Positions 25,869 through 36,200 of a DNA stretch of 42,367 nucleotides are shown piece by piece (within the stretch, counting starts at the first letter, position 1; the number at the start of each line of letters is the position of its first letter). A program made the translations under genes and the position numbers. Under the pieces are notes generated by a model, which searched no databases, was not told the DNA's origin, and saw only the letters and a program-made list of their open reading frames with translations. The DNA comes from Acetobacteraceae bacterium. Lineage in GTDB: Bacteria; Pseudomonadota; Alphaproteobacteria; Acetobacterales; Acetobacteraceae. The stretch lies in the NCBI GenBank assembly GCA_947476855.1, contig CANJSR010000003.1, positions 1 to 42,367 of the forward strand, written 5' to 3'.

Positions 25869-28337
25869 CTATCCTGTGGCGGCTGCTTTCCTGTCACGTG
25901 ATGCCAGCAGGTGGCGCACGCGATCGACCTCCGGCCCCGTCACCCGCAGCGGCGCGTAGCCGAGGGCATCCCAAATCCGGGCGCCCTCGCCGGGCGGCCG
26001 GCCCCACTGGGGATGCAGCGTCAGCGCGCCGCCGCCATTGGCGAATGACGCGCGGTCGTCGGTGCCGAGGTAGCTCTCGGCCGGGAGTCCTTCGGCGAAG
26101 ACGACGGCGTGACGGGCCAGTTCCACGTGGTAGTAGGTCACGGCCTTGACCTTCATCTGTCGGATCGTGGTGCCGTTCACGAGATGGCTCACCGGGATCA
26201 GAACGCCCTCCGCGTAGATCGCATGATCGGGGGAGAGGAACAAAGCGCGCCGCGGCAGGCCCTTGCCGAAGGCGTGCGGGGCGATCCGGATCGGCAGCAC
26301 CTTTGTCGGCGCGGAGTGACGGAGGCAGTCGACGTCGCGGTGACCGATCCACTGGACGGGCTGGGCCACGCCGTCGACCGTCATCACCCGATCGCCTTCC
26401 CGCAGGTCCTCGACCGCAACGTCGCCGTCGGCAGTCCCGATGCGCGTGCCTTCGGCGAAACAGGCATAGACAGTATTGCCGGAGATAGTGTTGTCGGAAC
26501 TGCCGTTCACCATGATCGGCTCCCCAAAATTGGGCAGCACGGGCGCGCCGGCATGATCGTAGCCGATGAAGTTGTTGAGGATCTGCGTGAAGCTGGTGCC
26601 GGTTTCGAGCGTGATGCCATTGCCGCCGTTGCCGCTGATCAGAACCGCGACCGGACGGGTTGGGGAGGAGGCGACATCGCCGATGGTGTTGTCGGTCGCA
26701 TCCTGGCCGATCAGGATGCCACCAAGCTGGTTGCCGAAGGCGTTCTGGCCCCTGGTGTCGGTGCCGACAAAGCTGTTGAACACCTGATTGTTATGCGCCT
26801 GGCCGATGATCGCGACGCCATAGCCGAAGTTGCCGGAGAATACATTCTGGGGAATGACCGAGTCCTGATGCCCACCCACCACGTTGCCGTGCGCGGTGCC
26901 GTCGATCTCGATGCCATTGTTGTGGTTTGGCAGCAGCGCCTCGCCGGTCGTGGTCAGGCCGACGATGTTCGGGTCGACGGTGACGCCCCAGGCGTCCCCC
27001 GCGATCTCGATACCGTTGTTGAGATTGCCGGAAAACACGTTGGTCTGGACGGTCTGGTTGCCACCCGTGGCGGTGATCAGAAGACCGTTGTTGCCATTCG
27101 GCGCCGCGCCCTTGAAGGCCAGCAGGCCGCCGAAGGTGTTGAACGTCGTGAAGCCGCTGACGGTGTCCCGTACCTCGATGCCATTCGCGCCATTGCCGGA
27201 TGATACATTGCCGAGCGGAATGACGCCGCCGACCTGGACGCCCTGGGAGGCGCCATCGACCAGGATACCGTTCAGGGCGTTGCCGATGATGGACGTGTTG
27301 TCGGCCCCGACGCCGAAGAAGTTGGCCTGGACGGTGATGCCGGCGGAGTCCGTGATGTGCAGGCCGTTCGCGCCGTTGGCACTGACGACGTTGTAGTAGA
27401 CGAACGGGTTCTCGGCGATCGTGCAGCCGATCAGCGCGTTGTCGTCGGCATCGTGGATGGCGATCCCGTCCAGCGTGTTGCCCAGAGGCCCGTCTCCGTC
27501 AGCCGTGGTTCCGACGAAATTGCCGCTGAGCACGTTGTTGCGGGAGTTGGCATCGATCCGGATGCCGCTCTGCCCGTTACCCGACACCAGGTTGCCCAAG
27601 GGCGGCACGACGAAGACCGGGGCGGTGGTGCCCTTGTTGCCGGTCGGGTCGTTGATGGCGCCGGTGCTCGTGTCGACGAAGGCGGCGCCGCCGATCGTGT
27701 TGCCGTTTGATCCCGCGGTGACCCACAGGCCGTTGCCGCCGTTGGCGATTGCGACGTTACCTGAAGGGTCCGTGCCGATGTGGTTGTTGACGAGCGTATT
27801 GCTCGCCGAACCATGAAGGCTGATCCCATTGCCCAGGTTCCCGGAGATGACGTTTGAAATCACCCCGGATGCCGCCGTGGGATTGAACCCGATCAGGTTG
27901 GCCGAGGAGGTCGCCGAGACGTAGACGCCGTCTCCCGCGTTGCCGGCCGCGGCGCCCGCCAGGTTGAGGCCGATGTAGTTGCCATCGAGCGTGATGGAAC
28001 CCGCGTTCAGCGTCACCCCGTTTCCGGCGGCATGGGTGATCGCCAGGCCGATCAGCCAGGCGCCGTCCGACCCCGCCTCGAAGACCAGCCCCGCGTTGCC
28101 GTTGCAGTCAAGCTCGACGACCGGCGCCCCGCCACTGACGTGCGAGGGAGCGGAGGCGCCATCGATCGTGACGCCGCGGCTGATCGAGGGAAGGGCCGTT
28201 GCGAGTGTAATGACACCGTTGACGGCGAATTCGATGACGGTGGGCGTGCCGGAGATGTCGGCATTCGCGGCGCCGATCGCATGACGCAGCGAACCAACGC
28301 CGGCGTCATCCAGGTTGGTGACAGTGAATGTGCTCAC
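25869..28337 (-). CDS. Parallel beta-helix surface protein with C-terminal Hint domain
   Basis: An 822-aa protein. It starts STFTVTNLDDAGVGSLRHAI, a motif known at the head of many beta-helix proteins. Residues about 60-620 repeat NosD-like units (GNGISLHGSASNTLVNNHIG, GNLNNGIEIAGDAWG). From Cys626 a Hint domain follows (ACFAEGTRIGT, VEDLREGDRV, PVQWIGHRDVDC, FLSPDHAIY, LVNGTTI, AEGLPAESY), the form common in Acetobacteraceae. Hint domains can drive self-cleavage at the start Cys, so release or linkage of the beta-helix is possible. GTG 28337 has AGGTGAGGA upstream. The frame is open to 28451 but without a better site. No signal peptide is seen; type I export is inferred. Confidence 0.87.
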   Translation of the reverse strand: MSTFTVTNLDDAGVGSLRHAIGAANADISGTPTVIEFAVNGVITLATALPSISRGVTIDGASAPSHVSGGAPVVELDCNGNAGLVFEAGSDGAWLIGLAITHAAGNGVTLNAGSITLDGNYIGLNLAGAAAGNAGDGVYVSATSSANLIGFNPTAASGVISNVISGNLGNGISLHGSASNTLVNNHIGTDPSGNVAIANGGNGLWVTAGSNGNTIGGAAFVDTSTGAINDPTGNKGTTAPVFVVPPLGNLVSGNGQSGIRIDANSRNNVLSGNFVGTTADGDGPLGNTLDGIAIHDADDNALIGCTIAENPFVYYNVVSANGANGLHITDSAGITVQANFFGVGADNTSIIGNALNGILVDGASQGVQVGGVIPLGNVSSGNGANGIEVRDTVSGFTTFNTFGGLLAFKGAAPNGNNGLLITATGGNQTVQTNVFSGNLNNGIEIAGDAWGVTVDPNIVGLTTTGEALLPNHNNGIEIDGTAHGNVVGGHQDSVIPQNVFSGNFGYGVAIIGQAHNNQVFNSFVGTDTRGQNAFGNQLGGILIGQDATDNTIGDVASSPTRPVAVLISGNGGNGITLETGTSFTQILNNFIGYDHAGAPVLPNFGEPIMVNGSSDNTISGNTVYACFAEGTRIGTADGDVAVEDLREGDRVMTVDGVAQPVQWIGHRDVDCLRHSAPTKVLPIRIAPHAFGKGLPRRALFLSPDHAIYAEGVLIPVSHLVNGTTIRQMKVKAVTYYHVELARHAVVFAEGLPAESYLGTDDRASFANGGGALTLHPQWGRPPGEGARIWDALGYAPLRVTGPEVDRVRHLLASRDRKAAATG

Positions 28338-28710
28338 GGCGTCGTCCTCACCTGTTGCATGGGACGGACGTCTTCTGTCCGGTCCAAGCGCTTTCATGAT
28401 TTCTGGTTGGGTGCTGGCCTGCCGCACCACCTCGCGGGCGAGGGCTTCCAAGGATGCCCTTTACGCTGCACAAATCCCGCTACCTCGGCGCGTCCTCGGG
28501 CGGCAGGGTCGGAATATACTCTGATCCTGGTTGATCCGCCCTTCCGGTAACTGGGAGTTATGAAATCTTCCAGTCAGACCGGAGGGACTGCGATATCTAT
28601 GTAGTTTCCGATACTGCCCCCCTGCCCCGGACTGGACTATGACGCGGTGATCCGAGGAGCGCTGGAACATTTCATCCCCTGAACATCCCGTCGATGCCAC
28701 CCTGACGGGC
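28338..28710. other. Divergent intergenic region
   Basis: This region separates the start of the Hint protein (minus) from the start of the LpxR-like gene (plus). It is less GC-rich around 28550-28620. A short inverted repeat TAACT-GGG-AGTTA lies at 28548-28560. No gene or clear promoter is visible. Confidence 0.4.
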
Positions 28711-29739
28711 ATGACGCCTGCATCCCGGGGAAGGCGCGTGAGCCTCCCGATCATGTTCGCAAGTATATTTTCCATTTCAGCCAGTGCCGGAGCGGCCCTG
28801 CCACCGCCCGATCCCGACAGTATTCTGACGATCAAGACCGAAAACGACGTCATCGCGCACACCGACCAGAACTACACGGCCGGACTGCGCCTGGGATGGA
28901 CCTCCCCCAGCGTCGACCGGGCTGGCGGCCAGTTCCTGCCGTCGATGCTGACCGATTTGGGGGAGCTTGTCTGGGGACCGGGACGCCAGCGGATGTCGCT
29001 CGATCTGTCCAACACGATCTACACGCCCAAGGATACGGACCTGCCGATCCCCGACCCGCGGGATCGGCCCTACGCCGGCGTTCTGCTCGCCACCGCATCC
29101 TTGTTGCACGACACAACCACCTCTCGCAGCGTCATCGGCTTCAGCGTCGGTGTGCTCGGCCCGTCAGCCCGCTCGTCTGATATCCAGAACGGCTGGCACG
29201 AACTGATCGGTGAAGACACCGCCAAAGGCTGGGACTACCAGATCAAGGACATGCCGATCGCCGAGGCGTTCGTCGGCAAGGTCTGGCGCTTTGGCCTGAC
29301 ACCCAACCCTGGCACCGGGATCGACTTCGACGTCCTGCCATCCGTCGCGGCGGGGGTCGGCACGCTGCGGAACTTCGCGCAGGTCGGGTTCCAGGTGCGC
29401 GTCGGGCAAGGACTGGACTCGGATTTCGGCACCGCCCGCATCCGCGTCGGCCTGAGTGGAGCGGACGCCTATACCCCCACCCGGGAATTCGCCTGGTACC
29501 TGTTCGCCGGTGCCAACGGCCGAGCGCTCGCGTGGGACGCGACTTTGGATGGCAACCCGTTTCGGTACGGCCCGCATGTCTCCCGCCAGCCGTTCGTCGG
29601 GGAAGTGGAGGCAGGGTTCGCCGTGATCTACAAGGGCGTTCGCCTCACCTATACCCATGTCGCCCAGACGCAGTCATTCCACGGCCAGCGCAGCGGATGG
29701 TTTCAGTTCGGATCAATCGCGGCCGGCATTCGGTTCTGA
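28711..29739 (+). CDS. LpxR-like lipid A deacylase
   Basis: A 342-aa outer-membrane protein of the LpxR (DUF2219) family, which removes the 3'-acyloxyacyl chains from lipid A at the cell surface. Family signatures are TENDVIAHTDQNYTAGLRLGW (with the Asn-Asp pair at about 45-46), RDRPYAGVL, QNGWHEL with the candidate active-site His, and a C-terminal aromatic strand ending in IRF that suits beta-barrel insertion. Signal peptide: IMFASIFSISASAGA. ATG 28711 is used. GTG 28738, with GGGGAAGG just upstream, is a good alternative and would remove nine residues. The end overlaps the convergent MgtC gene by 27 bases. Confidence 0.85.
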   Translation: MTPASRGRRVSLPIMFASIFSISASAGAALPPPDPDSILTIKTENDVIAHTDQNYTAGLRLGWTSPSVDRAGGQFLPSMLTDLGELVWGPGRQRMSLDLSNTIYTPKDTDLPIPDPRDRPYAGVLLATASLLHDTTTSRSVIGFSVGVLGPSARSSDIQNGWHELIGEDTAKGWDYQIKDMPIAEAFVGKVWRFGLTPNPGTGIDFDVLPSVAAGVGTLRNFAQVGFQVRVGQGLDSDFGTARIRVGLSGADAYTPTREFAWYLFAGANGRALAWDATLDGNPFRYGPHVSRQPFVGEVEAGFAVIYKGVRLTYTHVAQTQSFHGQRSGWFQFGSIAAGIRF

Positions 29740-30201
29740 TTCAGGAAGCGCCGCCTGCTCCGACTTGAACGGGGCCAGGTACCGCAAGGTGGCGAAGGTC
29801 ATCACGCTGATCACGATGGCCACATCCGTGGCACCCACCCCGACCGCGACGCCGACGCCACCGGTTGCCCACAGGCTGGCCGCGGTGGCCGTGCCGCGCA
29901 CCGAGGAGTTGATCTTCAGGATCGCGCCGCCTCCGATGAAGCCAACGCCACCGATGATGCCCTCGACCACGCGGGCCAGCGCCTCGGGTTCATTGTGCAG
30001 CATGCGCTCCGTGGCCTGGATGAAGCCGCAAGCGGCCATGGCGACCAGCGGGAAGGTCCGCAGGCCGGCGCTGCGCTCCGCCCTCTCCCGGTCCCATCCG
30101 ATCGGAAAGGCCAGCACATAAGCCACCGTCAGGGCGACGACGTGAGGCACCACCCGGGAAAAATCCAGGCCAAGCACAGTCAGGATTTGCGACAGGTCCA
30201 T
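29713..30201 (-). CDS. MgtC/SapB family membrane protein
   Basis: A 162-aa inner-membrane protein with four to five hydrophobic segments. The family core is clear: IGWDRERAERSAGLRTFPLVAMAACGF, GIIGGVGFIGGGAILK and VRGTATAASLWATGGVGVAVGVG. MgtC proteins modulate F-type ATPase, phosphate or magnesium homeostasis; the role here is open. It starts 39 bases after the stop of the 2325-aa repeat protein on the same strand, with no terminator seen in the gap, so read-through is possible. The ribosome site is weak. Confidence 0.88.
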   Translation of the reverse strand: MDLSQILTVLGLDFSRVVPHVVALTVAYVLAFPIGWDRERAERSAGLRTFPLVAMAACGFIQATERMLHNEPEALARVVEGIIGGVGFIGGGAILKINSSVRGTATAASLWATGGVGVAVGVGATDVAIVISVMTFATLRYLAPFKSEQAALPESEPNAGRD

Positions 30202-30240
30202 CGAGGGGGATGCCTTTCCGGCAAGGGTCGTCCGGCGCGA

Positions 30241-33200
30241 TCAGAGCCTGTAGGTCAGCAATGTGCCTCCCCGGCCATCGTCGGACATCACGAAATTGTT
30301 CTCGGAATGATACGAGCCGATCAACAGCGTCTGCGACGTTCCGAGCCCGAAGACGCCGCCCTTCACCGTCAGCACGCCGTAGCCAGTCTGCTGCGTGTAG
30401 GACAGGGTCGATCCGAAGAAGCCGCTGACATAGCCTGGACCCAGCAGGTCGATCGTGTCACCGACCGAGAACGCGCCGATGATGGCATTCACCGAAACAT
30501 TGGCGCGGACTTCCAGCCAGTTGTTGGTGCCCTCCATCGCCAGCACCTGGCCGCCGCCAACATTTGACCCGGCCGCCAGGGTCACCCGGCCGCCGGACAT
30601 CGTCAGGCCGCCCGTTACCGTGCCGGCGACGAACAGGCTGGCGCCGCTGATCATGCGGCCGCCGCTCAATGTGCCGGCCGATGAAATGAACGCCAGGGCG
30701 CCGCTACTCAGGAATGTGCCGACCGCGATGCCGCGGGCGTTGACGACTTCCGATGCGCCCCCGTTCACCACCGTGTCGATCAGCGTCCCGCCATCCAGGG
30801 CCATGAGCGACATGCCGCTCGATACCACGACGCCCGAGACGGTGGTTCCCTGAACCCCGCTGATGGAGCCTTGGGCGAAGACGGCGCCGCTGATGGCGCC
30901 GCCGGCATTGACCAGCATGCCGCCGCCCGAAACGACCGTGCCGAACGCCGAGGCATTGGCCGAGACATACGCGGCACCGCCGCTGCTGATCGTCGTGCCA
31001 TGCGTGGTGCCGCCGCTTCCGACCGACTGGACGCCACCGCGCAGGATCGCGCCGCTCGCGACCCCGCCGCCAAGGATGATCTGCTTGCCGCCGACCACGG
31101 CCGAGGTCGCGATGCCGCCGCTGCTCACGGTCTCGGTGCCGCCGAGATGGATCGTCGTGCTCAGCGAGCTGCCCAACAGGGTGGACTTGCCGCCCGACAT
31201 GATGCCCGTGCCGACCGTCGCGCCACCGGCATCAACCGTCTCGGTGCCCGAAAGGGTCGTGCTCCGCGCCAGGCCGCCGGCCGAGACGTTCAATGTGCCA
31301 GACACATTCACCAGGGTCGCCGACGCAACGCCGCCGGACAGGATCGTCGCGACGCCGCGGGCGACGGTCGTGTTCAGGACCTGGCCGCCGGAGGCGACGG
31401 TCAGGGTGCCACCGCCCATGACGGTGCCGCTGGCCGATCCGGTCGCCGAGACGATCATGGCGCCGCTGGCATTGATCGTCGTCGCCGCCGCCATGGCGCC
31501 GGCCGAGACGATCTGTGTGCCGCCCGCGTTGACGATGGTGGCAAACGCCAGGCCGCCGCCGCCGGAGGAAATGGCGGAATCGCCCATCAGGACCTGGACG
31601 CCGGTACCATGCAGCGTGGCCGCGCTGGCATAGCCGCCATGGAACACGGCCTGCTGGCCGATGACGTCGGTGCCAACCGCGATGCCGCCCTCGGTCACCC
31701 ATTGCGCGCCGCCGGAAAGCAGCCTTGTGGCGCTGGCAACGCCTGCCGACCCGATCGTCTCCCCGCCGCCGTTGTCGACGATTGTCCCGCTGGTCTCTCC
31801 GCCCAGCATCGCGCTCAGCAGTCCCCCGCCATGGACATGCACCGCGTTTGCCCGCCCGCCATCGGCGATCAGGGCCACGCCGCCGCTATTCACGACCTTG
31901 GCGGATACCATGGCATCCTTCAGCACCATCAGCTTGACGCCGCTGGCGACGCCGCCGCCGCTTTTCGTGGTGTTCCGCAGCGCGCTTGTGGCCCCCGCCA
32001 GCAGGATCGAACCGGTGAACGTGCCGCCGAAATCGAGCACGGTGCCGCCGCTGCCAACCGTCATGGCGGTCACGATCCCACCGGCCGACACCACGGCGAG
32101 GCCATTGGCACCGACGGTCGTCTGGCCCGCGGAGCCGCCGCTCAGGACAATCTCGGACCCGCCGGAGGACAGGATGGTCCCGGCCGTCGCACCGCCCGAG
32201 GACACGATCTGCGTGCCGCCGGCAACGACGGTCGCGTTGGACGCCAGGCCGAATGCCTCGATCGACTGGATACCGCCCGAGATGAACGCCGAGACCGACC
32301 GACCGCCATCCAGCACGACATCCAGCCCGCCGCTGCCGACGACCGTCGCCGTCGCCGTCCCGCCGGACGACAGCAGTGTCATCCCGCCGGACAGGACCGA
32401 GGTGTTCATCAGCTTCCCGGCCGATACCGCCATCAATGTCTCATCGGCGCGGACCACCAGGCCGGACCTGGTCAGGCCCTGCACGCCGCGGACGCCGCCA
32501 TTCAGGATGGTGGCGCCGGTGATCGTGCCGCCGGCATCGACCAGCGTGCCGCCGCTGGAGACGACCACGCCGCTCACGATACCGTTGCCGTGGACGATCA
32601 TCCGGCCGCTGTTCGCCACCGTCGTGTTGAACGTCCGGCCGCCGCCAAATACCGTCGCGACGCCGCCAAGCTCCACGACGTTGCCGCTGAAGTAGGCGCC
32701 GTTCAGGACGGACACGCTGCCGCCGCTGTTGATGACGCCGGAATACGATGCGCCGTTCAGCAGCAGCTTCCCGCCGCTGTTGACGGCCGCGCTGGTCACC
32801 GAGCCGGCAACGATCGCCGACCCGCTGTTGTTGATGACCAGACCACTCGCGCTGCCGCCTGCGTTGACCACCAGGACGCCATAGGTCAGCACGGTCGTGC
32901 CGACCGCCAACCCGCCGAGCAGAACCCGGCCGACGCCGTTCAGGTTGGCACCCGTCATGACGCCGCCCGAGCTGACCGTGATGGAAGCCGATTCCCCGAC
33001 GCTGACATCGGTGATCGCGCCGCTGATGGTGGCCACCGACCCGGGATCGACGATGGCGTGAATGACGCTCCCGCCGGCCCGCACCGTCAGGTCGCTGTAG
33101 GTCGTGACGAATTCCCGGCGCGGGTCGTTCGCCAGCGGTGAGTCCGATGGGACCGCTGTTCCGCCGTATGCATTCGGAATGACATAGAGGTAGGGCGTTC

Positions 33201-36200
33201 TGACAGCCACGCCGTCGGCATGGCCGCCGGAATGAACGGTCATCAGGCCGCCGTTCAGCTTCACATTGTAGGCAATGCCGCCGGAATGCACCTCCTCCCG
33301 GCTCTTGAGGAATACGCCGTCCACCAGCCAGCCGTACAGCGTGTCGTTGTAGCTGGTGCCGTGGACGGCGATCTCGCTGTTCAGGGGCGCGATGTTGTCC
33401 CTTCCGGTGCCGCCGGCCTGGATTTCGATCTTGCCGCGGCTGGGGCCGAGCCCGTTGCCCGTGGCGGTGATATGGGAGTTCGTGGCGGACAGTGTGCCAC
33501 CGGCGAAAGCGGCCAAGGTATAGGCCTGGTCACCGCCCAGCCGCTGGCCGATCAGCGCGTTCCCACCGCCCACGGCGTAGAAGCCGCCGGCCGAGATGTT
33601 CGCGTTCGTCACGTTGCCGCCGGCCCAGATCAGCGCGCCGCCGGAACTGACGGTGACGCCGGCCGCGCTGCCACCGGCGGAGACGATCTCGGTGCCGCCG
33701 CTCAGGACCAGCGTCGCGGACAGGACACCGCCGGACAGGGCCGCCAGAACCTGGCCGCCGCCGACCACCGAGCCGATCTGCGTGACCCCCTGCACCCCGC
33801 TGATCGCACCGGAGGAGAAGGTCGCCGCGCTGATGGTGCCGCCGGCATTGACCAGCATGCCCCCGCTGCTGACCCTGGCGCCGATGACCAGGCCGCCGGA
33901 GGATGCCACGATGGCACCGCCGCTCAGGATGGTGGCCGCGTTGAGCGTGCCTCCCGTCAGGGCCGCCAGCACCTGGCCGCTGTCGACGCTGGCGCCGACG
34001 GAGGAGATGCCCTGCAGGCCGACGATCGCGCCCGCCTGCAACGTCACCACGCTGGTCGTCCGGCCGCCGGCGCTGACCAGCATGCCGCCGCTGGAGACGA
34101 TGGCCCGGTCCGCCAACCCGCCGGAGGACAGCACGAGCCGCCCCCCCTGACTGACGTATGTGTTGATCGCTCGGCCGCCGGACAGGACCGTCTCGACCCC
34201 GCCGCTCAGGATCGCGTCCTTGGTCGTGCTGCCGCCGTTGCCGACGACCAGGTTGAACCCGCTCTCGACCCGCGTCGCCACGCCCCTGCCGCCCGAGACA
34301 TAGGACACCGTCGCGCCCGCCTGCATCACGGTGCCGTTGGCGATCGCGTTCGCGCCGGCGATGGTCAGCGACCCGCCGTCACGGACGAGCGCGCCGATGG
34401 CCCTGCCGCCGGCCACGACGATCGCGCTGCCGGCCGCACTGATGATGGTGCCGCGCGCGATGCCGCCCGAGCTCACGATCTGGCGGCCGCCGCTGCTGAG
34501 GGTCGTGTCGAAGGCCCAGCCACCGGCGGAGACGATCTCGGTCCCCGACGCGAGAACGGTCGTGCCAGCCATGCCGGACACCGTGCTGCCGGCACGTCCG
34601 CCCGAGGACACGATCTCGGTCCCGCCGGCGCTGACCTGGAAGCCGCGCAGTTCGGCGCCGGACAGCACCAGCATGGTCAGGCCCGAGGCAACCGAGCCGC
34701 CGGATTGCATCACGCCCTTGACGCCGCTGTTGGCGCCGGCATGGAAGTTCGTGAGCGAGACGGCGCCGCCACCGTTCAGCAGGGTGCCGCCGGCCCGGAT
34801 CGTGGGGGCAAACAAGGTGGCGCCGCTCAGGACAGTCAGGAACTGGCCGGCGGAGACGTTCAGGAAGCTCGCGGAAATGCCGAGCAGACCGGTGATGGCG
34901 CCGGCTGCCATGATGGGGTTGAGGATGGAGCCGCCCGCGCTGACCACCATCGCGCCGGAGCCGACGTTGATCCCCGCCAGCGTGGCCCCCGCGAAGGCCG
35001 CGAGCGCCTGGCCGCTGAGCAGCGTGGTCCCCGACTGGGTGTAGCCCATGATGCCGCTGATCGCGCCGGCGCTGAAGACCGCGTCGGTTACGGTCGCGCC
35101 GCTGCCGGTGATCAGGACGCCGCCAGCCTTGACGGTGATCGCCCGCGCGGTGCCGCCCGCCGAGACGATCTCGGTTCCGCCGGAGGAAATCCGATCGCCG
35201 CTCGTGGTTCCGCCAGCCAGGACCGATGTCACGCCGTTGGCGCCCATGATCGTGCGCGCCGCCAGGCCGCCGGATGCGACCACGACGCGGGCGCCGGCCC
35301 CCTGCACCGTCGTGTGGGTCGCGAAACCGTTGGCTTCCACCTGCAGGGTGCCGTTGACGGCGGCCGCCACGCTGCGGCCGCCGGCGCTGACGGTCAGGAC
35401 GCCGCCACTGTTCACCTGAGTCGATCTCGCGGTCCCGCCACTGGACACGACCAGGTTGCCGCCGCTGCTGACGACTGTCGAAGCGCCGCGGCCACCGGAC
35501 TGGACGTCCTGGCGGCCGCCGCTGCTGATCGTGGTCCCGGTGGTCATGCCGCTGTTGGCGATCGTCTCGACGCCGCCGGCCTGGACGACCGTTCCGCTCG
35601 TCGTGCCGTGGGCGCTGACGACCACCGAACCGCCGCCACGAATGACGGTGCCGGTCGCGCCGCCGTACGCGGAGACGACAAGCTGCCCGGCGGACGAGAC
35701 CAGGGTGCCGGAGGCCAAACCCGCGGACAGGATGGCCGCGGTGGCGCCATGGCCGACCGAGGTCGATACCAGCGTGCCCCCGGCCGAGGCGACGATCCGC
35801 CCGCCCGCGACCCGCGCGCCGACGATCTTCCCGCCCTCCAGCGCCTCCAGCACGACGGAGGTGACGTCGGTGTTGCTTTGGGTGAAGCCCCGGACCGCGC
35901 TGATCGCCCCACGCTCGAACGTCATGTTGATCAGCGGGTTCGACCATTCCAGGTCTTGCACGACATAGGGGCCGGTATAGCCCGGATTGCGGACAACGAC
36001 CGTGTAGGCCGGCCGGAACCCGTCCGCGATGACCTTGCCGCCGGAGTGGACGATCCCGCCGGTGACGACGCTATTGGCCGTCGCGCTCAGGATCCCGCCG
36101 CTTGACACCGTCGTGCCCTGGGCCCGCCCGCCCTGCGCCGAGAAACCCTCCCACTGCGCGCGCCCAATCGATGGCAACAGGGAGGACAGCAGCAGCACCC

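Noticed and set aside
26109..27203. Plus-strand frame of 364 aa opposite the Hint protein
   Set aside because: Antisense shadow of a beta-helix repeat region.
30871..36105. Long plus-strand open frames (756 and 961 aa) across the strand-loop-strand gene
   Set aside because: They are Arg/Ala/Asp-rich shadows created by the repeats and high GC; the minus-strand frame is uninterrupted for 2325 codons with clear repeat motifs.
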